Shown: positions 50,906 to 61,223, counted from the stretch's first letter. The stretch: 64,000 bases of DNA from Methylophilus sp. DW102 (GCF_037076555.1 NZ_AP029023.1:558001-622000); one strand, 5' to 3'. Made by a program: numbers and translations. The notes: generated from the sequence alone by a model not told the origin.

Positions 50906-51118
50906 ATGTGGCATGCATGGATTCCGCGTGAACTGACATTTCTGGATGCACATGTGCCGACGTTGTTCGTCGCCTTTTTGCTCGCCGCCGTGGTGGTCTG
51001 GCAGCTAGATCAATGGCTGGCCGCATGGGCGATTTACGAGCGGCTCTGGTACCCGGCGCTGTTTCGGGTGGCGCTGTTTTTTGGCTTGTTTTCGCTGTTT
51101 GGCTTAATGGTGTATTGA
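50906..51118 (+). CDS. DUF1656 small membrane protein
   Basis: A 70-residue protein with two transmembrane helices, IPRELTFLDAHVPTLFVAFLLAAVVVW and YPALFRVALFFGLFSLFGLMVY. DUF1656 proteins are standard partners in FUSC/HlyD operons. AAGGAG precedes the ATG. It lies 12 bases from each neighbour. Confidence 0.9.
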   Translation: MWHAWIPRELTFLDAHVPTLFVAFLLAAVVVWQLDQWLAAWAIYERLWYPALFRVALFFGLFSLFGLMVY

Positions 51119-51129
51119 AAGGGAGACAC

Positions 51130-52014
51130 ATGCAAACGCAACGTATCTGGATGAAAGTCACCACAGGCGTGCTACGCGCAGGGATCACGCTAGGCATTGC
51201 CGTGGCGGCTGGCTGGTTGGCTTACACGTTGTGGGTGCGTTATACCGACTACCCATGGACACGGGATGGCCGCGTGCGCGCCGATGTGGTGAATATTGCC
51301 CCGGATGTGGCCGGGCTGGTGACGACGGTGCCAGTGCACGATAACCAGTATGTGCATCAAGGCGATGTGCTATTCCGCATAGACCCCCTGCATTATGCGC
51401 ATGCCCTGGCCGAAGCCAAGGCCGTGGCCCAGCAGCGCAAATCGCTATGGGAGATGAAGCAGCAACAAGCCTTACGCCGGGCCCATCTGGATGATGAAGT
51501 CATTTCTCGCGAGAACCGTGAAGATACCGATTTGGGGGCGTTGGCGGCCAAAGCAGAATATGAGGGCGCGCTCGCCCAGGTCGAGAAAATCAAGCTGGAC
51601 CTGGAACGTACCGTGGTGCGCTCCCCCGTGGATGGCTGGGTGTCGAACCTGCTGGTTCGGCCCGGCGATTTTGCCCAGGTCGGGGCGGCCAAGCTGGCAG
51701 TCATCGACCAGCACTCGTTCTGGGTCTATGGATATTTTGAGGAACACAAACTGAGCATGATCAAGCCGGGTGACGCAGCCGACGTGCAGTTGCTGGGCAG
51801 CCACACCACGCTCAAGGGGCACGTGGAAAGCATTGCCCACGGCATTACCGACCGCGACAACCCTACCGACGTGCGCCTGCTGGCCAATGTCAACCCGACC
51901 TTTAACTGGGTGCGGCTGGCACAACGCATCCCGGTGCGTATCCGGCTGGATCAGATTCCGGCAGGCCTGACGCTGGTTGCAGGCATGACGTGTTCGGTGG
52001 TCATCAACCCCTAG
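51130..52014 (+). CDS. HlyD-family periplasmic adaptor (AaeA-like)
   Basis: A 294-residue membrane-fusion protein: one N-terminal helix (about 13-35), the lipoyl half motif PDVAGLVTTVPVHDNQYVHQGDVLFRIDP, a short coiled-coil hairpin (about 92-155), and the second half TVVRSPVDGWVSNLLVRPGDFAQVG. It connects the FUSC protein with the NodT-type channel. AAAGGGAG precedes the ATG; the longer in-frame start lies within the DUF1656 gene. Confidence 0.94.
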   Translation: MQTQRIWMKVTTGVLRAGITLGIAVAAGWLAYTLWVRYTDYPWTRDGRVRADVVNIAPDVAGLVTTVPVHDNQYVHQGDVLFRIDPLHYAHALAEAKAVAQQRKSLWEMKQQQALRRAHLDDEVISRENREDTDLGALAAKAEYEGALAQVEKIKLDLERTVVRSPVDGWVSNLLVRPGDFAQVGAAKLAVIDQHSFWVYGYFEEHKLSMIKPGDAADVQLLGSHTTLKGHVESIAHGITDRDNPTDVRLLANVNPTFNWVRLAQRIPVRIRLDQIPAGLTLVAGMTCSVVINP

Positions 52015-52086
52015 TGCATTGCGCAACATGCAACAGAAGGGCGCGGCTCTGTTAAGATGACAACTCATTGATGACAATCTAAGCGC

Positions 52087-53181
52087 ATGCTTAAAGAAAA
52101 ACCGCCCCAGGGACTGTGGTCCCTGCTCATTTCCATTCTCGCTTATCTGGCGCTGGCGCAAGCCGACAAAGTCATCACGCTCGGGCAGCCTGAGTCGCTC
52201 ATCATTGCGGTCCTGTTTGTCTTGCTGATTATCAACCTGGCTTTTCAGTTATCGTTTCAGGTGGAATATGTCGCCGAACGGCTCAAAGAGCCTTATGGCA
52301 CCATGATTCTTACCATCAGCGCTGTCATCATCGAAGTGGTGATTATTGTCATGATGCTCAGCCATACCTCCTCGACCACCTTGGCCAGAGATGCGATTTA
52401 CTCCGCGGTGATGCTGGATATCAACGGCATTCTCGGCTTGTGTGCCATTGTCGGCGGCATCAAGTACGGCGAGGTCGAGTACAACGTCAACTCGGGCAAT
52501 ACCTATATTGTCATGATCATGACCGCGCTGGGCATCTCGATGGCCTTGCCCGCTTTTTTGCCGCCTGAGCACTGGCGCGTGTATTCCATGTTCACCATCG
52601 TGACCATGAGTGTGTTTTATGCCCTGTTTCTCAAAATGCAAACCGGGCGGCACCGCAATTATTTCAGCTACCGTGACCAGCACCAGGCCATGCTGGAACA
52701 GGGCCAGCCTGTGCCGGTGATCAGTACCAATGTCAAATTTTCCATTCTTTACATCCTGGCCGGCATCGTTACCATCGGCTTTCTGTCTGAAGAAATGAGC
52801 CTGCATATGGATGCGGGCCTGACTGGCAGCGGCGTGCCGCCGATTGTGGCGGCGATCGTGGTTGCGATTATTGCGGCCAGCCCGGAAGTGCTCACCGCCT
52901 TAAAGGCTGCCGTTAATGACCGCATGCAAACCGTGGTCAATATTGCGCTAGGGGCTACCTTGTCTACCGTAATTTTGACGGTGCCGGTGATTGAAGCGAT
53001 TGCGCTGATTGAGGACAGGCAGCTGATTGTCGGCTTGTCGCCCACGCAGATGGTGATGACGTTTTTGACTTTGATTGTGGCCACCATTAATCTGCATGAT
53101 GGTGAAACCAATGCGATTGAAGGCATGACGCATTTTGTCTTGTTTATGGCGTTTGCCATGCTGGCATCCCTAGGCATGTGA
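52087..53181 (+). CDS. chaA: Calcium/proton antiporter, ChaA-like
   Basis: A 364-residue cation exchanger with about eleven helices in two repeats. The alpha motifs are EPYGTMILTISAVIIEVVIIVMM and AAIVVAIIAASPEVLTALKAAVNDRMQTVVNIALGATLSTV, with the conserved acidic residues. It exports Ca2+ (and perhaps Na+ or K+) against protons. It stands alone between the efflux operon and the DedA gene. Confidence 0.92.
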   Translation: MLKEKPPQGLWSLLISILAYLALAQADKVITLGQPESLIIAVLFVLLIINLAFQLSFQVEYVAERLKEPYGTMILTISAVIIEVVIIVMMLSHTSSTTLARDAIYSAVMLDINGILGLCAIVGGIKYGEVEYNVNSGNTYIVMIMTALGISMALPAFLPPEHWRVYSMFTIVTMSVFYALFLKMQTGRHRNYFSYRDQHQAMLEQGQPVPVISTNVKFSILYILAGIVTIGFLSEEMSLHMDAGLTGSGVPPIVAAIVVAIIAASPEVLTALKAAVNDRMQTVVNIALGATLSTVILTVPVIEAIALIEDRQLIVGLSPTQMVMTFLTLIVATINLHDGETNAIEGMTHFVLFMAFAMLASLGM

Positions 53182-53246
53182 TGATTGACTTGTGATGATG
53201 GGCATGTGATGGTCTGTGTGTGATTTCCCGTTAAAAAAGAACTGTT

Positions 53247-54188
53247 ATGAATGTCGTGCTTGAGCTGATTCAGCAATATGGCTTGCTGATTGTGTTTGCC
53301 AGTGTATTTCTGGAGCAGATGGGCTTGCCTTTACCGGCCTATCCCACCTTGCTGCTGGCCGGAGTCTTGATCGGCAATGGCCAGTATTCCTGGGCGGCCA
53401 TGTTGCTGGTGGCACTGGTGGCAGCCTTGCTGGCCGACTCCATCTGGTACCGCGCCGGGCGCAAATATGGCAAGCGCGTCATGGGCAAGTTATGCAAAAT
53501 ATCCTTGTCGCCAGACACCTGTGTGCGACAAACCGAGGCGCTCTACCTGAAATTTGGCCCGCTCGCGTTGCTGGTCTGCAAGTTTATTCCGGGCTTTGCC
53601 TCTATTTCGAGTGCGCTGGCCGGATCATCCGGCACGCCTTATTGGCTGTTTGCGCTCATGGATGGCCTGGGCGCGCTGCTATGGTCGGGCTCCGCATTGT
53701 GGTTGGGCAATCTGTTCAGTTCTGCCATTGACGAGCTGATGCTGACGCTGGTCGAAATGGGTAAATGGGGCACCGGGCTGGTTTTACTGCTGTTAACCGC
53801 GTTTATCGCGGTCAAATGGTGGGACCGGCAACGCTTTCTCAAAAGCCTGCGCATGGCGCGTATCAGTGTCCAAGAGTTGCATACACTGATCGCCAGTGAT
53901 GCGGCGCCGATGATTCTGGATACGCGTGCCCCGCACTTGATAGAAGACGGCTGGATTCCGGGGGCACAGTTTGTCACGCTGGAAGATGTGGACCAATTGA
54001 CGCTGGATATTGATGAAGATGCGCCCGTCATTTTGTACTGCTCCTGCCCGAATGAGGTCACCGCAGCCAAAGTGGCAAAAAAACTGATTCGTCGTGGCTA
54101 TCGCAATATTCGCCCGTTAAGCGGCGGCATTGATGCCTGGCGGGATGCCGGTTTTGCCATCACCGCAGCAAAGGACGCGCATGTTTAA
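53247..54188 (+). CDS. DedA-family membrane protein fused to a rhodanese domain
   Basis: A 313-residue protein. Residues 1-200 are a DedA domain with FLEQMGLPLPAYPTLLLAG, WYRAGRKYGKRV, KFIPGFASISSALAGSS and about five helices. Residues 208-310 form a rhodanese domain with MILDTRAP, the active-site segment LYCSCPNEVTAAKVA and LSGGIDAWRDAGF. DedA proteins act in lipid-carrier flipping. The last bases overlap the RND gene start by 8 bases. Confidence 0.92.
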   Translation: MNVVLELIQQYGLLIVFASVFLEQMGLPLPAYPTLLLAGVLIGNGQYSWAAMLLVALVAALLADSIWYRAGRKYGKRVMGKLCKISLSPDTCVRQTEALYLKFGPLALLVCKFIPGFASISSALAGSSGTPYWLFALMDGLGALLWSGSALWLGNLFSSAIDELMLTLVEMGKWGTGLVLLLLTAFIAVKWWDRQRFLKSLRMARISVQELHTLIASDAAPMILDTRAPHLIEDGWIPGAQFVTLEDVDQLTLDIDEDAPVILYCSCPNEVTAAKVAKKLIRRGYRNIRPLSGGIDAWRDAGFAITAAKDAHV

Positions 54189-57100
54189 TGTGGTAGGGAT
54201 TGCCCTCAAACGGCCCTACACCTTTGTGGTGATGGCGCTGCTGATTCTGATTTTTGGTACTTTGTCTGCCCTGCGCAGCCCGGTGGATATTTTTCCGGAT
54301 ATCCGCATCCCGGTGGTAGCGGTGGCCTGGCAATACAATGGCTTGCCGCCAGATGACATGGCGGGCCGCATCAGTACGCTATATCAGCGCAGCCTGACCA
54401 CCACCGTCAACGATATCGAGCATATCGAGGCCAATTCATACAATGGGTTTGCCATCGTCAAAATCTTTTTCCATATGGGCGTCAATATCGCCACCGCCAA
54501 TGCGCAGGTGGCGGCGATTTCGCAAACAGTGACGCGGCAGATGCCCGCCGGCACCACGCCGCCGTTGATTCTTAACTATAACGCCTCCACGGTGCCCATC
54601 TTGCAGATTGCCTTGTCTGGTAAAGGGCTGACCGAGCAGAACCTGGCTGACCTGGGCCTGAATGCCGTGCGTATCCGGTTGGTCACGGTGCCCGGTGCGG
54701 GCGTGCCATTTCCCTATGGCGGCAAAAGCCGGCAGATCCAGATTGACCTGAATCCGGCCGCGTTGCAGGCCCGTGGCTTGTCGGCACAGGATATTGCCAA
54801 TGCGCTGGCTGCGCACAATATGATCGTACCGGTGGGGACACAAAAAATTGGCAGCATTGAATACACGCTGAACCTGAATAATGCCGTCACTCAAATTGAC
54901 GAGCTGTCCAATATCCCGGTCAAGGTGGTCAATGGCGCCACCGTGTACATGCGTGATATCGGTCAGGTACGTGATGGCAACCCGCCACAAACCAATATCG
55001 TGCATGTGGATGGCAACCGTTCGGTGCTGATGACCATACTCAAAAACGGTGCCATCTCGACGCTGGATATTGTCGATGGTATCAAGGCCAAACTGGAAGA
55101 AATCAAGCCGGCCCTACCTGAGACGCTGGTGGCAACCCCGATCAACGATCAGTCGCTGTTTGTGCGCGCGGCGATTGAAGGCGTGGTGTTTGAAGGCGTG
55201 CTGGCGGCGGTGCTCACTAGCCTCATGATCCTGCTTTTTTTGGGCAGCTGGCGCTCGTCACTGATCATTGCCACCTCCATCCCCTTGTCTATTCTGGGGG
55301 CGGTGATGGGGCTGTCGGCCATAGGCGAGACGCTCAATATCATGACCCTGGGCGGCCTCGCCCTGGCAGTAGGTTTGCTGGTCGATGAGGCCACCGTGAC
55401 CATTGAAAATATTAACTGGCACCTGGAGCAAGGCAAGCCGGTCGAGCAGTCCATTCTCGATGGTGCCGCACAGATTGTGACGCCTGCATTTGTGTCGCTG
55501 CTGTGTATTTGTATCGTGTTTGTGCCCATGTTTTTTCTCGAGGGCGTATCGCGCTTTTTATTCGTGCCCATGGCCGAAGCCGTCATGTTTGCCATGGTCA
55601 GCTCGTTTATTTTGTCACGGACCCTGGTCCCGACCATGGCCAATTACTTGCTCAAACCACATGTCGCAGGTGAACACCGCCCAGCCAGCCGCAATCCGCT
55701 GGTCAGGTTCCAGCAACACTTTGAAACCCGCTTTGAGCAGCTCCGGCAGGGCTATCATGGCTTGCTGAGCTTGGCGATTGCCCACCGCCGACTGTTTATG
55801 ATCGGCTTTATGTTGCTGGTCATGCTGTCATTTTTATTATTGCCCGGGCTGGGGCGTAACTTTTTTCCGGCGGTGGATAGTGGCCAAATCCTCATGCATG
55901 CCCGCGTACCGGTGGGCACCCGTATTGAAGACACCGCCAACCGTTTTGCCCGGATACAGGCAGCCATCAAACAGGTTATCCCGCCGGAGGAAATCCTCAC
56001 CATTGTCGATAATATCGGCATGCCGATCAGCAGTATCAACATGACCTACAACAATACCGGCCTGACCGGCGCGCATGATGGCGATATCCAGATCGCGCTC
56101 AAACCCGAGCATGCGCCGACAGCAGATTACATCCGTACCCTACGCGAAGTGCTGCCCAGGCAGTTTCCGGATACGACCTTTTCATTCCCGCCAGCGGATA
56201 TTGTCAGTCAGATACTTAATTTTGGCTCACCAGCCCCGATTGACATCCAGATTCGCGGCGGCAAGCTGGCCGAAGATTTTGTCTATGCCAACCAGTTGCT
56301 GGCGCGCATCCGCGCCGTGCCCGGTGTGGTCGATGCGCGTATCCAGCAGTCGCGTCGGCGTCCCGGTTTTGACATTACCGTCGATAAAACCCGTGCGCAG
56401 GAGCTGGGCATCAGTACGCGCGACGTCACCAATAGCCTGGTGGTGAACCTGGCGGGCAGTTCGCAAGTCTCCCCGACTTATTGGTTGAACCCTGCCAATG
56501 GCGTGACTTACCCGATTGTGCTGCAAACCCCGCAATACCAGCTCGATAGCCTCAACACGCTGGCCAACCTGCCGATAGGTGGCGCGGATGCGCCGCTGCA
56601 GACATTGGGTGGGTTGGCAACATTTAAACGCAGTGTCGGCAATGCCGTCATCAGCCAATATGATATCCAGCCCATGGTGCAGATTCATGCCAGCACGCAG
56701 GATCGCGACCTGGGGGCGGTGGCTGCCGATATCCGCAAGATTCTGGAGGACACGCAAGCGCAAGTGCCTAAAGCCGCCAGCGTGGTGATGCTGGGCCAGG
56801 TGCAGACCATGCAAAGCGCATTTACCGGCCTGTTCTTTGGGCTGCTGGGCGCCATTGTGCTGATTTACCTGCTGATTGTGGTCAACCTGCAATCCTGGAG
56901 TGACCCGTTTGTGATTATTTCAGCTTTACCAGCGGCGCTGGCCGGTATCGTCTGGATGCTGTTTGTGACCTTCACGCCTTTGTCGGTGCCCGCCCTGACC
57001 GGCGCCATCATGTGTATGGGGGTGGCGACGGCCAATAGTGTGCTGGTGATCAGTTTTGCCCGCGAACGGCTGGCCGTCTTGCAAGATGCGACTGCTGCGG

Positions 57101-57375
57101 CGCTGGAGGCGGGCTTCGTCCGCTTTAGGCCGGTACTCATGACCGCGCTGGCCATGGTCATCGGCATGACCCCCATGGCTTTGGGCCTGGGCGAGGGCGG
57201 CGAGCAGAATGCACCGTTGGGCCGGGCTGTGATCGGTGGCCTGCTGTTTGCCACCGTCGCCACCCTGCTGTTTGTACCCGTTGTCTTTAGTGCGATTCAT
57301 CAAAAACGACAGGCTTCCCCTGAGGCAAGTGTTTCAGGGCCAGTCAGTGATTCAGGAGACCCTATCCATGAGTAA
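54181..57375 (+). CDS. RND-family efflux permease
   Basis: A 1064-residue proton-driven inner-membrane pump with twelve expected helices and two large periplasmic loops. Typical segments are NVVGIALKRPYTFVVMALLIL, SPVDIFPDIRIPVV, LGGLALAVGLLVDEATVTIENI (with the proton-relay Asp region) and FVRFRPVLMTALAMVIGMTPMA. The start MFNVVGIA overlaps the DedA-rhodanese stop. The adaptor gene overlaps its end. No outer-membrane factor is encoded beside it. Confidence 0.95.
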   Translation: MFNVVGIALKRPYTFVVMALLILIFGTLSALRSPVDIFPDIRIPVVAVAWQYNGLPPDDMAGRISTLYQRSLTTTVNDIEHIEANSYNGFAIVKIFFHMGVNIATANAQVAAISQTVTRQMPAGTTPPLILNYNASTVPILQIALSGKGLTEQNLADLGLNAVRIRLVTVPGAGVPFPYGGKSRQIQIDLNPAALQARGLSAQDIANALAAHNMIVPVGTQKIGSIEYTLNLNNAVTQIDELSNIPVKVVNGATVYMRDIGQVRDGNPPQTNIVHVDGNRSVLMTILKNGAISTLDIVDGIKAKLEEIKPALPETLVATPINDQSLFVRAAIEGVVFEGVLAAVLTSLMILLFLGSWRSSLIIATSIPLSILGAVMGLSAIGETLNIMTLGGLALAVGLLVDEATVTIENINWHLEQGKPVEQSILDGAAQIVTPAFVSLLCICIVFVPMFFLEGVSRFLFVPMAEAVMFAMVSSFILSRTLVPTMANYLLKPHVAGEHRPASRNPLVRFQQHFETRFEQLRQGYHGLLSLAIAHRRLFMIGFMLLVMLSFLLLPGLGRNFFPAVDSGQILMHARVPVGTRIEDTANRFARIQAAIKQVIPPEEILTIVDNIGMPISSINMTYNNTGLTGAHDGDIQIALKPEHAPTADYIRTLREVLPRQFPDTTFSFPPADIVSQILNFGSPAPIDIQIRGGKLAEDFVYANQLLARIRAVPGVVDARIQQSRRRPGFDITVDKTRAQELGISTRDVTNSLVVNLAGSSQVSPTYWLNPANGVTYPIVLQTPQYQLDSLNTLANLPIGGADAPLQTLGGLATFKRSVGNAVISQYDIQPMVQIHASTQDRDLGAVAADIRKILEDTQAQVPKAASVVMLGQVQTMQSAFTGLFFGLLGAIVLIYLLIVVNLQSWSDPFVIISALPAALAGIVWMLFVTFTPLSVPALTGAIMCMGVATANSVLVISFARERLAVLQDATAAALEAGFVRFRPVLMTALAMVIGMTPMALGLGEGGEQNAPLGRAVIGGLLFATVATLLFVPVVFSAIHQKRQASPEASVSGPVSDSGDPIHE

Positions 57376-58528
57376 TCCACCCACGGCCAGCCGGGGCCTC
57401 AAGCTGGCGGGCCTGATCTTGGCCCTGATCGCCAGTGGCATTGTGATTGCGGGCATCAGCAGCCGTCACAGCCATGACGCCAGCGTCAAGGCCTGGACCG
57501 ACCAGCAGTCGATTCCGACGGTCAGTATCCACACGCCTGCACAGTCTGACCAAGGGGGCAGCCTGATCTTGCCAGGGCGATTTGAGGCCTACGCACGAGC
57601 ACCGATCTATGCGCGCGTCAGTGGCTATCTAAAATCCTGGAAAGCCGATATCGGCACGCGGGTGAAAAGTGGGCAATTGCTGGCCGAGATCGAGACGCCG
57701 GATCTGGATCAGGAATTGTTGCAAGCCAAAGCCGATCTCGCCAGTGCGCAAGCCAATGTGGCACTGGCAGAAACCACGGCCAAGCGCTGGCAGGAGATGC
57801 TAAAAACGCAGTCGATTGCCCGTCAGGCGGTGGATGAAAAAGTGGGAGACTTGCAAAGCAAGCAGGCGATCGTGAAGGCGGCCGAAGCCAATGTCAACCG
57901 GTTGCTCGCCCTCAAAAGTTTTGCCCGCATCGTGGCGCCGTTTGACGGCTCAGTGACAGCGCGCAATACCGACACTGGCGCGCTGATTAATGCGGGCAGT
58001 AGCAGTGCGACGGTATTGCCGCTATTTGAAGTGTCCAACACACGCAAGTTGCGCCTCTATATCAATGTGCCACAAAATTATGTCGGTCAGATCCGGACCG
58101 GTGACAAAGCCAGGTTTACCGTGCCGGAAGCCGCGGGTGAAGCGTTCGAGGCCACGATACAATCAACTTCAGGTGCCATCAATGCGTCCTCTGGTACAAC
58201 GCTGGTACAGTTACTGGTGGATAATGCGGCGGGCCGTTTTTTGCCCGGGGGCTTTGCCAATGTCAATCTGCTATTCAATGATGCTGTCGCGCGGCTGAGC
58301 ATTCCTGCCAGTGCACTGATTTTTGACCAGAATGGCCTCAAGGTGGCTACCGTTGGTAAAGATCGCAAGGTGACTTTAAAAACGATTACCATTGCGCGTG
58401 ACCTGGGTAAGCAACTGGAAGTGCAGTCCGGCCTGACGAGCACGGATATGGTGGTAGAGAATCCGCCAGATGGTCTCAACGATGGGGATCAGGTCAATAT
58501 TGCCATGAGGGCCGCAGCGGAAAAATGA
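57368..58528 (+). CDS. RND efflux periplasmic adaptor
   Basis: A 386-residue membrane-fusion protein. An N-terminal helix (about 11-32) is followed by GRFEAYARAPIYARVSGYLKSW, a coiled-coil hairpin (about 118-185) and the beta-barrel part with FARIVAPFDGSVTARNTDTGALI. The start overlaps the RND stop by 8 bases, so expression is coupled. It links the pump with an outer-membrane channel made elsewhere, possibly the NodT-type protein. Confidence 0.94.
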   Translation: MSNPPTASRGLKLAGLILALIASGIVIAGISSRHSHDASVKAWTDQQSIPTVSIHTPAQSDQGGSLILPGRFEAYARAPIYARVSGYLKSWKADIGTRVKSGQLLAEIETPDLDQELLQAKADLASAQANVALAETTAKRWQEMLKTQSIARQAVDEKVGDLQSKQAIVKAAEANVNRLLALKSFARIVAPFDGSVTARNTDTGALINAGSSSATVLPLFEVSNTRKLRLYINVPQNYVGQIRTGDKARFTVPEAAGEAFEATIQSTSGAINASSGTTLVQLLVDNAAGRFLPGGFANVNLLFNDAVARLSIPASALIFDQNGLKVATVGKDRKVTLKTITIARDLGKQLEVQSGLTSTDMVVENPPDGLNDGDQVNIAMRAAAEK

Positions 58529-58573
58529 TGATGGCGTAAATCTGCCAATCCAGTTTATCCGAGCCTGGAAAGG

Positions 58574-58945
58574 CTAGCGAGTAAACACTAACCAGCCGCT
58601 TAATGCTGCCGCAGAGACCGCCAGGAACAAGTTGACCGCCGGTGGCAGCCAGTAAACGTGGCCACGTGGTTTTTCCTGTGTGCTGAGTGATTGGTAAAAC
58701 AGCAGAAACTGGATGGCAGACAAGATTGCCGTACAGGCCCCCAGCAGAATAAATCCAACCCCGAGATAGAGCGATAACATGCTTTGGGAGGGCGACACTG
58801 GCTGACCCTGTGCCATGAGCTGCATAAATAAGCCAAAACGCTCAATCACAAACCCCAGCCCCATCAGGGCAATGGCTGAACGTTGCCAGGCCAGCAATGT
58901 CCGTTCTGCCGCAAAATAAACCCGTGGGTCATCGAGGTAAGACAT
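58574..58945 (-). CDS. DUF202 (YidH-type) membrane protein
   Basis: A 123-residue protein with three helices. The N-terminus DPRVYFAAERTLLAWQRSAIALMGLGFVIERFG is the DUF202 signature. AGGAG precedes the ATG. It lies downstream of relA on the same strand, 43 bases away, perhaps cotranscribed. Function unknown. Confidence 0.9.
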   Translation of the reverse strand: MSYLDDPRVYFAAERTLLAWQRSAIALMGLGFVIERFGLFMQLMAQGQPVSPSQSMLSLYLGVGFILLGACTAILSAIQFLLFYQSLSTQEKPRGHVYWLPPAVNLFLAVSAAALSGWLVFTR

Positions 58946-58988
58946 GTGCTGGATTCTCCTGTTTCATGATGTCACCATTCACCGTGGC

Positions 58989-61223
58989 TTAGGTCTGTCG
59001 CTGGGCCATGATCACGCCTGGCACTTGCTTGAGCCTTGCCAGCAAGTGCTCTAGCTGGTCGAGGTCAACCAGTTCCACCGTAAAGTGCATGAGCGCCACA
59101 TGGTTGCGGCTGAGCGTGTTCGCTTTTGTGGTATTGATTTTTTCACGCGCAAACAGCTCGCTGATGTCACGCAACAATCCCTGACGGTCATTCGCTTCCA
59201 GCACAATATCCACTTCGTATACGCCAGATTGTTTATTGCCCCATTGCGCATTGAGCAGACGGTTGTGGCGTGTCTGGTCGAGCCGCGTAATAAACGAGCA
59301 CGCCTGGCGGTGGATGGTCACACTGTGGTTGCGCGTCAGATACGCGACTATCGGTTCTGGCGACACCGGCTTGCAGCATTTGGCCATGGTGGTTTGTACA
59401 TTGCCTATGCCTTCAATCATAATGCCCGCATGGTTCACCTGAGAGGCGCTGGGGTGCTTGATGATGGCTGGCGCATTGCCTTGCGCAACCGGTGTCAATT
59501 CCCCCTGAATGGTGATGGCAATCTGGTGTTCGCTGATATCGCCGCGGCCAATCGCTGCCAGGCAATCTTCCAGTTTCTGGAACTGCAGTTTTTGTGCTAC
59601 TTTTTCAAGCGGCAGGCTGCTGGCTCCGGCCCGGTGTAACTCTTTGTCCAATTTAGCCCGGCCCTGGGCGACGTTTTCTTCAAAATGCTGGTATTTAAAC
59701 CAGTGGCGAACCTTGGCGCGCGCACTGGCACTTTGCAAAAAGCCGAGCGCAGGGTTCAGCCAGTCTCGGCTGGGGGCGCCATGTTTGGCGGTCAGGATTT
59801 CCACCCGCTGGCCGTTTTCCAGCTTGGTATGCAAGGGGACGATCTGTCCGTCGATTTTCGCGCCGCGGGTACGATGACCCAGGTCTGTGTGTAAAGCGTA
59901 AGCAAAGTCTATGGGGGTGGCGCCTTTGGGCAAGTCCATGACTTTGCCTTGTGGTGTCAACACGTATACTTTGTCCTGCAATAACGCATTGTTGAATTGC
60001 TCCAGCAAATCACCGTGATCAGCGACCTCATCCTTCCAGGACAGGATCTGGCGCAACCAGGCAATTTTTTCGTCGAATTTCGCGTCCGATTTCCCACCTT
60101 CCTTATAGCGCCAATGTGCGGCAACGCCCAGCTCGGAATGCTGGTGCATTTCAAACGTGCGGATCTGCACCTCCACTGCAAGGCCACGAGGGCCGCTGAC
60201 AGCGGTGTGCAGTGACCGGTAGTTGTTGCTTTTGGGGCGGGCAATATAGTCATCAAACTCACCGGGAATCGGTTGCCACAAGTGATGCACCAGGCCAAGT
60301 GCGGTATAGCAGTCTTTCACATCTTGCACCATGATGCGTACCGCACGCACATCATAGAGCTGGTTAAATTGCAGATGCTTGCTACGCATTTTTTTCACGA
60401 TGCTGTAGATGTGTTTTGGCCGCCCGCTCACTTCCCCCTGGATGCCCGCTTGGGTCAGTTCATGCTGCAGCTGCTGCACGACCTCTGCAATATACTGTTC
60501 ACGATCCACGCGCCGTTCGTCCAGCATTTTCGCGACTTCTTTATACAGTTGCGGTTCGAGGTAGCGTAAGGATAAGTCTTCGAGCTCCCATTTGAGTTGC
60601 CACACGCCAAGGCGGTTGGCCAGCGGGGCAAAGATACTCTGGTTCTCGCGGGCAATCTGCACTTGTTGCTCTGGGCTGGCGCCAGACAAATGCCGTAATA
60701 ACTGGGTACGCTCTGCCAGCTTGATCAACACGACCCGGATATCTTGCACCATGGCCAATAGCATTTTGCGCAGCGCTTCCAACTGTTGCGCGCGGTCATT
60801 CTGTTTGTGGTCCGCTTTGGCGTCCGCATGGTGCAAGCCATCCATTTCACTCAAGGCATGGATCTGTGACATGCGCGAAATACCCTCTATCAGACTGACA
60901 ACGCACGGATTGAAGCGGGTAGATAAGTGGACGGACCAGTCATCAAGAAAGTCTGGCGCGGCATATAGAATGCAGGCAGTCAGGCTGTCTGCATCCATGT
61001 TGATATCCGAGAGGGTAGAGGCCGTTTCTAAGGCATGTTGCAATAGGGGGTAACGGTTGATGGCATGGTGTTGCGCATAGAGCGACGCTGCCAGCTCAGC
61101 CGCCTGCCGTATTTGTGTCAATTCATCAGCCGTAAACCGTTGCACTAAGGAATCCATCCACAAACTGAGTGCCTGTGGATCAAGTACAGTGGGCGTGTGA
61201 GTAGAGCGGTGACCAGAAACCAT
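58989..61223 (-). CDS. relA: (p)ppGpp synthetase RelA
   Basis: A 744-residue alarmone synthetase. The N-terminal hydrolase domain is degenerate: where SpoT has its HD motif this protein reads ILYAAPDF. The synthetase domain is intact, with YDVRAVRIMV, GEFDDYIARPKSNNYRSLHTAV and EVQIRTFEMHQHSELGVAAHWRYKEG. A TGS domain (VYVLTPQGKVMDLPKGATPIDFAYALHT), a zinc-finger-like CCKP and a C-terminal ACT domain follow. This marks it as RelA rather than SpoT. Ribosome-linked stringent response. Confidence 0.96.
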   Translation of the reverse strand: MVSGHRSTHTPTVLDPQALSLWMDSLVQRFTADELTQIRQAAELAASLYAQHHAINRYPLLQHALETASTLSDINMDADSLTACILYAAPDFLDDWSVHLSTRFNPCVVSLIEGISRMSQIHALSEMDGLHHADAKADHKQNDRAQQLEALRKMLLAMVQDIRVVLIKLAERTQLLRHLSGASPEQQVQIARENQSIFAPLANRLGVWQLKWELEDLSLRYLEPQLYKEVAKMLDERRVDREQYIAEVVQQLQHELTQAGIQGEVSGRPKHIYSIVKKMRSKHLQFNQLYDVRAVRIMVQDVKDCYTALGLVHHLWQPIPGEFDDYIARPKSNNYRSLHTAVSGPRGLAVEVQIRTFEMHQHSELGVAAHWRYKEGGKSDAKFDEKIAWLRQILSWKDEVADHGDLLEQFNNALLQDKVYVLTPQGKVMDLPKGATPIDFAYALHTDLGHRTRGAKIDGQIVPLHTKLENGQRVEILTAKHGAPSRDWLNPALGFLQSASARAKVRHWFKYQHFEENVAQGRAKLDKELHRAGASSLPLEKVAQKLQFQKLEDCLAAIGRGDISEHQIAITIQGELTPVAQGNAPAIIKHPSASQVNHAGIMIEGIGNVQTTMAKCCKPVSPEPIVAYLTRNHSVTIHRQACSFITRLDQTRHNRLLNAQWGNKQSGVYEVDIVLEANDRQGLLRDISELFAREKINTTKANTLSRNHVALMHFTVELVDLDQLEHLLARLKQVPGVIMAQRQT

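Noticed and set aside
58989..61223. Bifunctional SpoT identity for the alarmone enzyme
   Set aside because: The hydrolase HD motif is missing, so RelA fits better.
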